A stretch of DNA of 6,305 nt from an uncultured Veillonella sp. (lineage in GTDB: Bacteria > Bacillota > Negativicutes > Veillonellales > Veillonellaceae). Shown here piece after piece: positions 1 to 6,305 of the stretch. Within the stretch, counting starts at the first letter, position 1. Every line of letters starts with the position of its first letter. The position numbers and the translations under genes are program-made. The notes beneath the pieces are model-generated. The model ran no database searches and was not told the origin of the DNA. It saw only the letters and a program-made list of their open reading frames with translations. The stretch spans positions 1 through 6,305 of the forward strand of contig NZ_CAKPTN010000095.1 of the NCBI RefSeq assembly GCF_934190855.1, read 5' to 3'.

Positions 1-2054
1 TGAATGTACTCGACAATGAGCAAATTCGTTCGTTTGGTATACCCGTTATTGTAATGGTATTAGATGCATCTCATGATGGATTTTCTGATGTATCTTTTGA
101 TATGGAGCGCATCGGGGCGGTAATAGATGTTACATCCAATAGCATAGATGACTATGTAGGGGCGATAGAGCAAATTGTGGCAACTTACGAAGCTTCCATT
201 TTGCCACCTTTCTTTAGAGCCTTATCTGATTACGTAGGGGATAACAACGTTCAATTTGACTGCCCAGGCCATCAAGGTGGACAGTTTTTTGCTAAGCATC
301 CTACGGGACGTGCTTTTTATAATTTCTTTGGAGAGCATATTTTCCGTGCGGACTTGTGCAATGCCGATGTAAAGCTCGGTGATCTTTTAATTCATGAAGG
401 CTATGCTCATGATGCTCAGGCTCATGCTGCCACAGTGTATAATGCAGATAAAACATATTTTGTATTAAATGGCACATCTTCTGCTAACAAGGTAGTTCTG
501 AATGCCCTTTTAACGCCAGGGGACATCATTTTATATGATCGTAATAATCATAAATCTATTTGCCATGGCGGTCTCGTTATGTCTGGCGCAACACCAATAT
601 ATTTAGAGACCGCACGCAATCCCTTTGGTTCCATTGGTGGTATCTTAGAGCACTGTTTTGATGAAAGCTATATTCGAAATCTAATTGGTGAGAAGGATCC
701 TAATAAAGCTAACGCAGACCGTCCAATTCGTTTAGCCGTCATTCAATTAGGCACCTATGATGGTACGATTTATAATGCTCGCCAAGTAGTAGATAAAATT
801 GGTCACTTGTGTGACTATATTTTCTTTGACTCTGCCTGGGTAGGATATGAACAGTTTATTCCTATGATGAAAGATTGTAGTCCCTTATTATTGGAATTAG
901 GCCCAAATGATCCTGGAATTTTAGTGACGCAATCTGTACATAAGCAACAAGCTGGTTTTTCTCAGACGTCACAAATCCATAAGAAAGATAAACATATTAA
1001 AGGGCAAGACCGTTATGTAGACCATAAGCGTTTTAATAACTCCTTTATGATGCATGCTTCTACATCTCCTTTTTATCCACTCTTTGCATCCCTCGATGTA
1101 AATGCAAAAATGCATGAAGGTGAATTGGGGAAACAGTTGTGGCGTGAATGTATAGAAGTAGGGATTGATGCCCGTAAGTCTGTATTAAGGAGCTGCAAAT
1201 ATCTTAGACCTCTGGTGCCACCTATTGTACATGGCAAGAAGTGGGAAGAAGGCAATACACAAGAGATGGCTAATGATGTGAGTTATTTTGCCTTTGAACC
1301 TAATGCAAAATGGCACTCATTCAAAGGCTATGGTGAAGGGCAGTACTTTATCGACCCTTGTAAATTCCAGTTAATTACGCCTGGTATTAATGTTGAAACA
1401 GGGGAATATGAAGACTTTGGTATTCATGCCAATATTCTGGCCAACTATTTACGGGAAAATAAAATTATCCCAGAAAAATGTGATCTTAATACGATTCTAT
1501 TTCTTATGACTCCTGCAGAATCTAAAGCTAAGATGGATGCGCTTGTAGCCGAACTTCTTCGTTTTGAAGAGCTCATAGACCGCAACGCGCCAATGGAAGA
1601 GGTATTACCGTCGATTTATCATAGTCATATCAATAAATATAAAGGCTATCGTATTCGTCAGTTATGCCAAGAAATGCATGATTTTTATAAAGATAGAAAT
1701 GTGAGTATTCTACAACAACGCTTATTCTCCAAGGAATATTTCCCAGAATATGTATTGAATCCACAAGAGGCAAACTTTGAGTTTCAACGTAACAAGGGTG
1801 AACTCGTACCTTTAAGTGAGGCGGAAGGACGTATTGCTCTTGAAGGGGCCCTTCCGTACCCACCAGGTGTATTATGCATACAGCCAGGCGAGCGATGGTC
1901 TCGGACTGCTTGTGATTACTTCCTGGCTTTAGAAGAAGGCATTAACCAATTGCCTGGATTTGCTCCAGAGATACAAGGCGTATACCTTATTGAACAACCA
2001 GATGGCTCTAAAAAAGCCTATGGTTATGTATTGAAAAAAGAATATGAAATGTAA
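1..2054 (+). CDS. speF: Ornithine decarboxylase, SpeF/SpeC type (5' end outside the window)
   Basis: PLP-dependent enzyme of the bacterial Orn/Lys/Arg decarboxylase family (fold type I), expected to convert L-ornithine to putrescine and CO2 in the cytoplasm. The frame is open from base 3, ahead of the first ATG at 54, and reads NVLDNEQIRSFGIPVIV directly into that Met. The ATG at 54 is therefore internal and the start lies upstream. Counting from it, the N-terminal wing domain ends near residue 50. The PLP core holds PGHQGG, NGTSSANK, HKSI (His166), DSAW (Asp259) and SVHKQQAGFSQ with the Schiff-base Lys297. The spacing of these three residues agrees with the Lactobacillus 30a enzyme as I recall it (His223, Asp316, Lys355). 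The stretch TQSVHKQQAGFSQTSQIH and the C-terminal EGALPYPPGVLC resemble E. coli SpeC/SpeF rather than the Lys or Arg decarboxylases. About 683 residues are visible, against roughly 710-730 for the family, so some 40 are missing at the N terminus. The C terminus is complete. Substrate is inferred from similarity; an Arg or Lys role is less likely. Confidence 0.93.
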   Translation, partial: NVLDNEQIRSFGIPVIVMVLDASHDGFSDVSFDMERIGAVIDVTSNSIDDYVGAIEQIVATYEASILPPFFRALSDYVGDNNVQFDCPGHQGGQFFAKHPTGRAFYNFFGEHIFRADLCNADVKLGDLLIHEGYAHDAQAHAATVYNADKTYFVLNGTSSANKVVLNALLTPGDIILYDRNNHKSICHGGLVMSGATPIYLETARNPFGSIGGILEHCFDESYIRNLIGEKDPNKANADRPIRLAVIQLGTYDGTIYNARQVVDKIGHLCDYIFFDSAWVGYEQFIPMMKDCSPLLLELGPNDPGILVTQSVHKQQAGFSQTSQIHKKDKHIKGQDRYVDHKRFNNSFMMHASTSPFYPLFASLDVNAKMHEGELGKQLWRECIEVGIDARKSVLRSCKYLRPLVPPIVHGKKWEEGNTQEMANDVSYFAFEPNAKWHSFKGYGEGQYFIDPCKFQLITPGINVETGEYEDFGIHANILANYLRENKIIPEKCDLNTILFLMTPAESKAKMDALVAELLRFEELIDRNAPMEEVLPSIYHSHINKYKGYRIRQLCQEMHDFYKDRNVSILQQRLFSKEYFPEYVLNPQEANFEFQRNKGELVPLSEAEGRIALEGALPYPPGVLCIQPGERWSRTACDYFLALEEGINQLPGFAPEIQGVYLIEQPDGSKKAYGYVLKKEYEM

Positions 2055-2122
2055 ATTTATGCATTTGAATTATACAATAGAGAATCTATAATTATTCTGT
2101 ACAAATATATAGGTATGTAATA

Positions 2123-2146
2123 TTATTTGCTAATATATGCAAATAA
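2123..2146. repeat. AT-rich perfect inverted repeat, 8-bp arms
   Basis: TTATTTGC (2123-2130) and GCAAATAA (2139-2146) are perfect inverted copies around an 8-nt centre, TAATATAT. No T-run follows, so it does not look like an intrinsic terminator for the decarboxylase gene. It lies about 80 bp upstream of the -35 box at 2226. It could be an operator or an RNA-stabilising hairpin at the decarboxylase mRNA end. Its role is unknown. Confidence 0.4.
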
Positions 2147-2178
2147 CGAAATTATTAGATGTAAAATCTATAGAAAAC

Positions 2179-2213
2179 AATTTTTAGGAGAACTAAAATT
2201 TCTTGTGATTTTT
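2179..2213 (+). terminator. Weak hairpin, possible poor terminator after the decarboxylase gene
   Basis: TTTTAG (2182-2187) pairs with CTAAAA (2193-2198) around the loop GAGAA. Two further A-T pairs lie beyond a T-T mismatch. A T-rich run (2208-2213) begins only after an interval of several bases that includes Gs. The stem is nearly all A-T, so termination would be inefficient. It is the only terminator-like structure between the decarboxylase stop and the next promoter. Confidence 0.25.
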
Positions 2214-2225
2214 TATTAATAGTTA

Positions 2226-2254
2226 TTGACAGTGCATAAAAATAACTTTATACT
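2226..2254 (+). promoter_or_regulatory. Sigma-A type promoter of the purine permease operon
   Basis: The -35 box TTGACA (2226-2231) matches consensus exactly. A 17-bp spacer follows, then the -10 box TATACT (2249-2254), which differs from TATAAT at one position. Transcription should begin near 2261. That gives a leader of about 118 nt before the riboswitch aptamer and about 260 nt before the permease start codon. No closer promoter with acceptable spacing was found upstream of the aptamer. Confidence 0.8.
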
Positions 2255-2378
2255 AGGTTCATAGAATGTGATAAACGTATAATAGATATGAGAAAAATTC
2301 ATAAAATTGAAAATTTCTTATTTAGATTTGTCAACATTACATGAGTTGATAAGGACTGATCACATAGAACTATGCTAA

Positions 2379-2444
2379 TCTTGTATAACCTTGACGGGAT
2401 GGGTCAAGGCTCTCTAGCGTAAACCGAAACTTACGACTACAAGA
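2379..2444 (+). promoter_or_regulatory. Purine riboswitch aptamer, guanine class
   Basis: Three-way junction with the purine riboswitch layout. P1 is TCTTGTA/TACAAGA (2379-2385/2438-2444). P2 is CCTTGAC/GTCAAGG (2389-2395/2403-2409) with the 7-nt loop GGGATGG. J2/3 is CTCTCTA (2410-2416). P3 is CGTAA/TTACG (2418-2422/2431-2435) with a loop containing CCGAAA. In B. subtilis xpt numbering, the ligand contacts U22, U47 and U51 are present (T2386, T2411, T2415). So are G37/G38 and C60/C61, which make the loop-loop contact. C74 (C2437) is the base that pairs with guanine; adenine aptamers have U there, and U51 argues against the 2'-deoxyguanosine class. Departures from xpt: one loop-3 base is absent (position 63), an A-C apposition closes loop 3, and the 46-53 pair is C-G instead of G-C. 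A PbuG-like permease and guanine deaminase follow, which fits the ligand. The assignment is by hand alignment. Confidence 0.88.
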
Positions 2445-2477
2445 GCTTCTTTTTGATGCTCTTGTAGTCGTTTTTTT
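2433..2477 (+). terminator. Riboswitch expression platform: intrinsic terminator overlapping aptamer P1
   Basis: ACGACTACAAGAGC (2433-2446) pairs without mismatch with GCTCTTGTAGTCGT (2458-2471). The 14-bp stem has an 11-nt loop and is followed by a T-run at 2471-2477. The 5' arm contains the whole P1 3' strand (2438-2444), J3/1 including C74, and three bases of the P3 3' strand. Aptamer and terminator therefore exclude each other, and a ligand-stabilised P1 should prevent termination. I found no separate antiterminator able to invert this logic. The pairing of 2409-2413 with 2442-2446 is only 5 bp and would also block the terminator. Confidence 0.9.
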
Positions 2478-2521
2478 ATTTACAATTTTATTTTTTTTCT
2501 AAAAGTTTGGAGGAATGTGAG

Positions 2522-3865
2522 ATGAGTTCAATGGAGAACGGAAGAACTTATGAAGCAAATGGTTTTCTTGATCGCTTTTTCAAGTTAACCCAACATGGCA
2601 CGTCAGTGAAAACTGAGTTTTTTGCAGGTATTACGATGTTTATTGCGTCAGTATATATTCTGGCAGTAATACCAAACCTATTATCTGTATCAGGCATGCC
2701 GCATGCTAGTGCAGTAGCAGCGGTTGTTTTAACAACAGCTTTTGCCACAATGCTTATCGGTTTAGTAGCTAATGTTCCTGTTATCGTAGCACCAGGTCTG
2801 GGTCTCAGTGCGTTCTTCTCGTACACTATTTGTGGTGCCATGGGTCTTAGCTGGCAAACAGCATTAGGTGCCGTTTTTATTTCCGGTACAGTATTTGTTA
2901 TTTTAACGGTTACTAAAGTTCTTAACAAAATTGTAGATGGTATTCCACAAGTACTGAAAACATCGATTGGTGTAGGTATTGGTTTATTCGTTGCTTTCAT
3001 CGGCTTTAAAAATGCACACATTATCGTACCTAATAATGCTACCTTTGTAACACTAGGTAATATGCAAGATCCAGCGGTATTATTGACTCTATTAGGCTTA
3101 TTTATTACTAGTATTTTGCTTGCAAAACAAGTTAAAGGTGGTTTGCTCATCGGCATGGCTTTCACTACAATTGCAGCAATGGCTTTAGGTTTAACTAAGA
3201 TGCCTGCTACAAGTGCAGATATCTTTAACTTGGTGCCACCAGTTCCAGTTGATACATTTGCTCAATTAGATATAATGGGCGCTATTAAATATGGTATTTT
3301 CTCTATCATTTTCTCCATTACTATTGTAGATATGTTTGATAATATCGGCACATTAATTGGTGTAACGAGAAAAGCAAACTTGGTAGATGAAAATGGTAAG
3401 TTTGAAGGTTTAGATAAAGCGTTGCTATGTACTTCTATTGGCGCTGCAGCAGGTGCCGTTGTAGGTACTTCTACAGTTACTTCTTACATTGAAAGTGCGG
3501 CAGCCGTTGCCGACGGTGGTCGTACAGGTCTTACAGCAGTCGTAACAGGTCTTTTATACTTGGTAGCCTTGTTCTTTGCACCATTGTTCTTATTGGTGCC
3601 ACCACAAGCGACAGCACCTGTACTTATCACGATTGGCGTATTTATGATGAGTGAGGTTACACATATTGACTTCACTGACTTCACAGAAGCATTGCCAGCA
3701 TTCTTGACAATTCTTCTTATGCCTTTAACATTCAGTATTGCTCAAGGTTTATCCTTTGGTTTTATCTCTTATACATTGATTAAATTGACTACAGGTCGTC
3801 GTCATGAAATTCATCCTATTATGTATATCATGACATTGGCATTTATTATTCACTTTGCCATCTAA
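2522..3865 (+). CDS. pbuG: NCS2/AzgA-like purine base permease (guanine/hypoxanthine, PbuG type)
   Basis: Inner-membrane transporter of 447 residues, expected to import hypoxanthine or guanine by proton symport. Length and motifs fit the AzgA-like branch of the NCS2 family (nucleobase/ascorbate transporters). Visible signatures: ITMFIASVYILAVIPNLL in TM1, APGLGLSAFF (90-99) in the TM3 region, VDMFDNIGTLIG with Asp270 and Asp273 in the TM8 region, and TSTVTSYIESAAAVADGGRT with Glu324 in the TM10 region. Many hydrophobic segments cover the protein and there is no cleavable signal peptide. The ATG at 2522 is chosen because GGAGG (2509-2513) lies 8 nt ahead of it; an in-frame TTG at 2507 overlaps that Shine-Dalgarno sequence and is unlikely. 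The gene sits directly behind a guanine-class riboswitch and is followed by guanine deaminase, which supports a guanine-related substrate. Ser96 sits where PbuG and PurP have Asn, as I recall. Family is secure; the exact base transported is inferred. Confidence 0.93.
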   Translation: MSSMENGRTYEANGFLDRFFKLTQHGTSVKTEFFAGITMFIASVYILAVIPNLLSVSGMPHASAVAAVVLTTAFATMLIGLVANVPVIVAPGLGLSAFFSYTICGAMGLSWQTALGAVFISGTVFVILTVTKVLNKIVDGIPQVLKTSIGVGIGLFVAFIGFKNAHIIVPNNATFVTLGNMQDPAVLLTLLGLFITSILLAKQVKGGLLIGMAFTTIAAMALGLTKMPATSADIFNLVPPVPVDTFAQLDIMGAIKYGIFSIIFSITIVDMFDNIGTLIGVTRKANLVDENGKFEGLDKALLCTSIGAAAGAVVGTSTVTSYIESAAAVADGGRTGLTAVVTGLLYLVALFFAPLFLLVPPQATAPVLITIGVFMMSEVTHIDFTDFTEALPAFLTILLMPLTFSIAQGLSFGFISYTLIKLTTGRRHEIHPIMYIMTLAFIIHFAI

Positions 3866-3970
3866 AACGCCTATACTATGAATCATATAGCATTGTATAT
3901 TGATCGAAAATAAATCTAGCATGTGGTATAGGACGATTCGTTTATAATCCTGAACATGCGAGGAGGTTAT
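3866..3970 (+). other. Permease-guaD intergenic gap, no terminator seen
   Basis: 105 bp of AT-rich sequence with only a very short dyad (TATG/CATA around 3877-3887) and no GC stem followed by a T-run. The downstream gene has its own Shine-Dalgarno sequence, AGGAGG (3961-3966). A TATAAT at 3943-3948 lacks a matching -35 box. Cotranscription of the two purine genes is the simplest reading. Confidence 0.6.
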
Positions 3971-5251
3971 ATGAATTCAACAATTATCTTAAAAGGAAAT
4001 ATTTTATATACACCACGTCCATCGGAATTTGTAGCTATTCAACAAGGTTATGTTATTGCCGTTGATGGTGTAGTTGTTCATTGTGGTGAAAGTATACCGC
4101 CAGCGTATGCAGAACATCCGATTACAGATTATGGTGACCATCTCCTCATCCCTGGCTTTGTAGATACGCATGCTCATGCACCACAATATTGTAATCGCGG
4201 TCTAGGAATGGATAAGGAACTCTTACCTTGGCTTGAAACGTATACCTTCCCAGAGGAAGCGAAGTTTAGTGATCAAGAGTATGCTCGTTTAGTATATGGC
4301 GCCTTTGTTCACGACTTATGGCGCAATGGTACGACGCGAAGTATCTTATTTGGTACTATCCATAAAGATAGTACATTAGTGTTGATGGAGCTTTTACAAA
4401 AAGCAGGTTTATCTGCCTATGTAGGCAAGGTCAACATGGACCGCAATAGTCCGGAATTCTTGATTGAAGATACAAATCAATCATTGGCTGATACTAAAGA
4501 GTGGTTAGACGCATCAGCTCAATTTGGTCCGTTAGTAAAATCTATTATTACGCCTCGTTTTGTACCATCTTGTACAAGCGAGTTAATGAATGGATTAGGT
4601 AAATTGGCAGAAGAGTACAATGTACCAGTTCAATCTCACTTGTCAGAAAATCATGGTGAAATTGACTGGGTAGCGTCTTTGCATCCGGAGGCAGCTAATT
4701 ATACTGATGTGTACTATGAACATCACTTGATGGGGCGAGTACCGACTGTAATGGCTCATTGCATTCATTTAAGTGACGTAGAAATGGATCGCATGGCAGA
4801 AACACAAACTATGGTGTCTCATTGTCCGTATTCAAATGTAAATTTATCTAGTGGCATTGCGCCGATTCGTAAATTATTTGAACGGAAAATACCTATTGGC
4901 TTAGGTTCCGATATTTCTGGTGGACATATTGTATCCATGGCGAAGGTTCTTACAGAAGCCATTGGATTATCCAAGATGAAATGGGTGGAAGTCGATCAAA
5001 CGTATGCGCCACTTACATTGAGTGAAGCTTTCTATATGGCTACAAAGGGCGGCGGCGCGTTCTTCGGCAAGGTGGGCAGCTTTGAAAAAGGTTGTGAACT
5101 TGATGCCCTTGTTATCGATGATACGGCATTGTTTGATCCTAATGAACGCTCCCTAGAAGAGCGATTGGAACGCTGGTTATACGTAGGTGATGATCGACAC
5201 ATCGTAGAACGCTATGTAGCAGGTAAAGTGGCTCCAGAGCCTACGAAGTAA
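3971..5251 (+). CDS. guaD: Guanine deaminase
   Basis: Cytosolic zinc aminohydrolase converting guanine to xanthine and ammonia, the entry step for guanine catabolism or for its use as a nitrogen source. The 426 residues are close to the E. coli and human enzymes (about 440-455). Metal ligands of the amidohydrolase superfamily are in place: HAH in DTHAHAPQ (His67, His69), His223 in SHLSENHG, His263 in MAHCIHL and Asp314 in GSDISGGH. Glu226 is the probable proton shuttle. Gln72 and Arg196 in TPRFVPSC match substrate-contact positions of human guanine deaminase (Gln87, Arg213 as I recall). Spacing between these residues parallels the human protein, which separates it from chlorohydrolases and cytosine deaminases. 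The ATG at 3971 is preferred: AGGAGG at 3961-3966 lies 4 nt ahead, a short gap, while the in-frame ATG at 3956 overlaps that site and has no Shine-Dalgarno of its own. It is probably the second gene of the riboswitch-controlled operon, using guanine imported by the preceding permease. Confidence 0.95.
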   Translation: MNSTIILKGNILYTPRPSEFVAIQQGYVIAVDGVVVHCGESIPPAYAEHPITDYGDHLLIPGFVDTHAHAPQYCNRGLGMDKELLPWLETYTFPEEAKFSDQEYARLVYGAFVHDLWRNGTTRSILFGTIHKDSTLVLMELLQKAGLSAYVGKVNMDRNSPEFLIEDTNQSLADTKEWLDASAQFGPLVKSIITPRFVPSCTSELMNGLGKLAEEYNVPVQSHLSENHGEIDWVASLHPEAANYTDVYYEHHLMGRVPTVMAHCIHLSDVEMDRMAETQTMVSHCPYSNVNLSSGIAPIRKLFERKIPIGLGSDISGGHIVSMAKVLTEAIGLSKMKWVEVDQTYAPLTLSEAFYMATKGGGAFFGKVGSFEKGCELDALVIDDTALFDPNERSLEERLERWLYVGDDRHIVERYVAGKVAPEPTK

Positions 5252-5318
5252 ATAAGAATTAAAAGAATATCATAAAATTCTTACTTAACCTCTTATAGAA
5301 AAAGAATATGGATATATT

Positions 5319-5360
5319 AAAAGCAGTTGATTTGGAAATCATTCAAATCAGCTGCTTTTT
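5319..5360 (+). terminator. Intrinsic terminator of the purine operon
   Basis: AAAAGCAGTTGATTTG (5319-5334) pairs with CAAATCAGCTGCTTTT (5344-5359). The 16-bp stem has one G-T pair and a 9-nt loop, and ends in a run of T. The A-run on the other side would also allow some function on the reverse strand. It closes the permease-guaD unit 68 bp after the guaD stop. A weaker AT-only hairpin (TAAGAATT 5253-5260 with AATTCTTA 5276-5283) precedes it. Confidence 0.88.
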
Positions 5361-5386
5361 GCGTATCAATGTACTTGGTGTATAAT
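5359..5386 (+). promoter_or_regulatory. Probable promoter of the CDF transporter gene
   Basis: A perfect -10 box TATAAT lies at 5381-5386. The best -35 candidate is TTGCGT (5359-5364) with a 16-bp spacer; it is imperfect and overlaps the T-run of the preceding terminator. Transcription would begin around 5393, leaving a leader of about 30 nt. The terminator just upstream makes a separate promoter here likely. Confidence 0.5.
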
Positions 5387-5421
5387 AAAGGGATGTAAAA
5401 ATTAAGAAAGTGGGGGACTTA

Positions 5422-6305
5422 ATGGATATATTAGGCGCAAGGCGCTCTATTGAACAAAAGTTATTGATGCAGTCTGTTGCCTTGATGGCACTGGTTGCAG
5501 TCAGTGGTACTATAATGGGGATTGTTACAGGGTCTAGTGCAGTTTTATTAGATGGTGTATTTTCCTTCGTGGATGTAGTTATTAAGATTATGATGCTTAT
5601 GACTGCAAAGCTCGTAGCTAGGGAAACGAGTAAGCGATTTCAGTTTGGCTTCTGGCAATTTGAACCGCTTGTGTTGGCCGTAGAAGGTTTCTTTATTTTA
5701 CTTATTGTTATCTATGCTTTATCGAGTGGCATTACAGACCTCATATCTGGAGGTCGTCATGTAGACTTTGGGCCAGCTATTTATTATGCTATATTCTTTA
5801 CCATTGCAGATACTGCGTATTATTTATATGTACGTCGCATCAATAAGAGTTTACAGTCTAATTTGATTAAGTTTGATAATGTGAGCTGGTATGTAGATGC
5901 CTTGCTAGAGGCAGCTATTTTGATTAGCTTTGTGGTAGCTACCATGTTAGAAGGTACGGATTATGCAGAATGGGCCGCTTATATTGACCCTATTGTATTA
6001 ATCGTATTAGCCGTACAGATGTTACCGTCCGCTATTCATATTATTGTGCCATCTATGAAGCAAATATTGGGGTGGGCACCATCTTCATTACATAATGAAG
6101 TTCAAGAAATTATGGATCGCTTTATGGAGAAATATAATTTCAAAGACTATGTAACGAGTGTGCAAGTATATGGTAATACGCGAATTATTGAGATTGATAT
6201 TTTAGTTCGTAAGAATTTTCCTTATCAGACGATTGCTGAAATTGATGCGATTCGCAACGAAATTGACCAAGAAATCGGCGGTAATCCAACGGAGAAGTGG
6301 GTAAC
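5422..6305 (+). CDS. Cation diffusion facilitator (CDF) family transporter, 3' end outside the window
   Basis: Membrane protein; 294 residues are visible and the frame is still open at the window edge. The ATG at 5422 is preceded by a G-rich site (GGGGG, 5412-5416, 5-nt spacing). Predicted membrane segments are near residues 16-36, 38-62, 83-104, 117-137, 158-177 and 188-209, the six-helix CDF core. A cytoplasmic C-terminal domain follows from about 220, with alternating helix and strand (NEVQEIMDRF, SVQVYGNTRIIEIDILV). CDF hallmarks include LLDGVFSFVD in TM2, FGFWQFEPL (75-83) after it, WYVDALLEA in TM5 and DP (189-190) at TM6. CDF proteins usually export divalent metals (Zn, Fe, Mn, Co) in exchange for protons. 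Here only Asp51 and Asp159 of the usual four-residue metal site are seen; the partner positions are Phe47 and Ser155. It resembles the group often annotated as predicted Co/Zn/Cd transporters (COG3965, from memory). Substrate is unknown. Confidence 0.85.
   Translation, partial: MDILGARRSIEQKLLMQSVALMALVAVSGTIMGIVTGSSAVLLDGVFSFVDVVIKIMMLMTAKLVARETSKRFQFGFWQFEPLVLAVEGFFILLIVIYALSSGITDLISGGRHVDFGPAIYYAIFFTIADTAYYLYVRRINKSLQSNLIKFDNVSWYVDALLEAAILISFVVATMLEGTDYAEWAAYIDPIVLIVLAVQMLPSAIHIIVPSMKQILGWAPSSLHNEVQEIMDRFMEKYNFKDYVTSVQVYGNTRIIEIDILVRKNFPYQTIAEIDAIRNEIDQEIGGNPTEKWV

Noticed and set aside
54..56. ATG at 54 as the true start of the decarboxylase
   Set aside because: The frame is open upstream to the window edge and reads a plausible continuation of the N-terminal wing domain. 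No Shine-Dalgarno sequence precedes the ATG, and the family is longer.
2288..2344. 18-codon leader peptide candidate (MRKIHKIENF...)
   Set aside because: No Shine-Dalgarno sequence precedes it and the peptide has no codon run or pattern linked to the downstream genes.
2346..2376. Second promoter, TTGATA and TATGCT
   Set aside because: The spacer is 19 bp and transcription would start inside P1, destroying the aptamer. The promoter at 2226 is far better.
2515..2520. ATG-TGA start-stop just before the permease start
   Set aside because: The ATG is only 1 nt from the GGAGG site, too close for initiation, so it is probably chance rather than a regulatory minimal ORF.
2548..3165. 205-codon open frame on the - strand
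   Set aside because: It lies wholly inside the permease gene. The translation is a low-information shadow of hydrophobic codons, with no recognisable domain and no Shine-Dalgarno sequence. The shorter - strand frames at 1073-1255, 1630-1863, 3484-3684 and 4004-4186 fail for the same reasons.
3943..3957. TATAATCCTGA upstream of guaD resembles the start of a purine aptamer, and TATAAT resembles a -10 box
   Set aside because: The P2, J2/3 and P3 elements do not follow, so there is no second aptamer. No -35 box lies at suitable spacing for a promoter.
5261..5309. Direct repeat AAAAGAATAT (5261-5270 and 5300-5309)
   Set aside because: It is a short AT-rich repeat in a low-complexity intergenic stretch, likely by chance. 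No array or mobile-element ends are seen.

Overview
The window is AT-rich, low-GC bacterial chromosome with well-formed Shine-Dalgarno sequences and intrinsic terminators. The SpeF-type decarboxylase, the PbuG-like permease and the base composition suggest a Firmicutes-related lineage. My best guess is a Negativicute such as Veillonella. That is an impression from protein style, not a computed assignment. All four protein genes lie on the + strand and there is no sign of mobile DNA.

Layout: (1) 1-2054 holds the 3' part of a PLP-dependent ornithine decarboxylase whose first codons lie upstream of the window. (2) 2055-2521 is a long intergenic region with an AT-rich dyad, a near-consensus sigma-A promoter (TTGACA-N17-TATACT), a long leader, a purine riboswitch aptamer and an overlapping intrinsic terminator. 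(3) 2522-3865 encodes an AzgA/PbuG-type purine permease and 3971-5251 encodes guanine deaminase. No terminator separates them, so they look like a two-gene operon under the riboswitch. (4) 5252-5421 carries a strong terminator and a probable new promoter. (5) 5422 to the window end encodes a cation diffusion facilitator (CDF) family membrane protein that runs off the edge.

The purine genes form one unit: take up a purine base (probably guanine or hypoxanthine), then deaminate guanine to xanthine and ammonia. The main observation is the control element. The aptamer has the guanine-specifying cytosine (position 74 in xpt numbering), yet the 3' strand of its P1 helix lies entirely inside the 5' arm of the terminator. 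That is the layout of the adenine ON switch pbuE, not of the usual guanine OFF switches, so the sequence predicts that guanine turns on its own uptake and breakdown. The decarboxylase and the CDF gene show no functional link to this unit.
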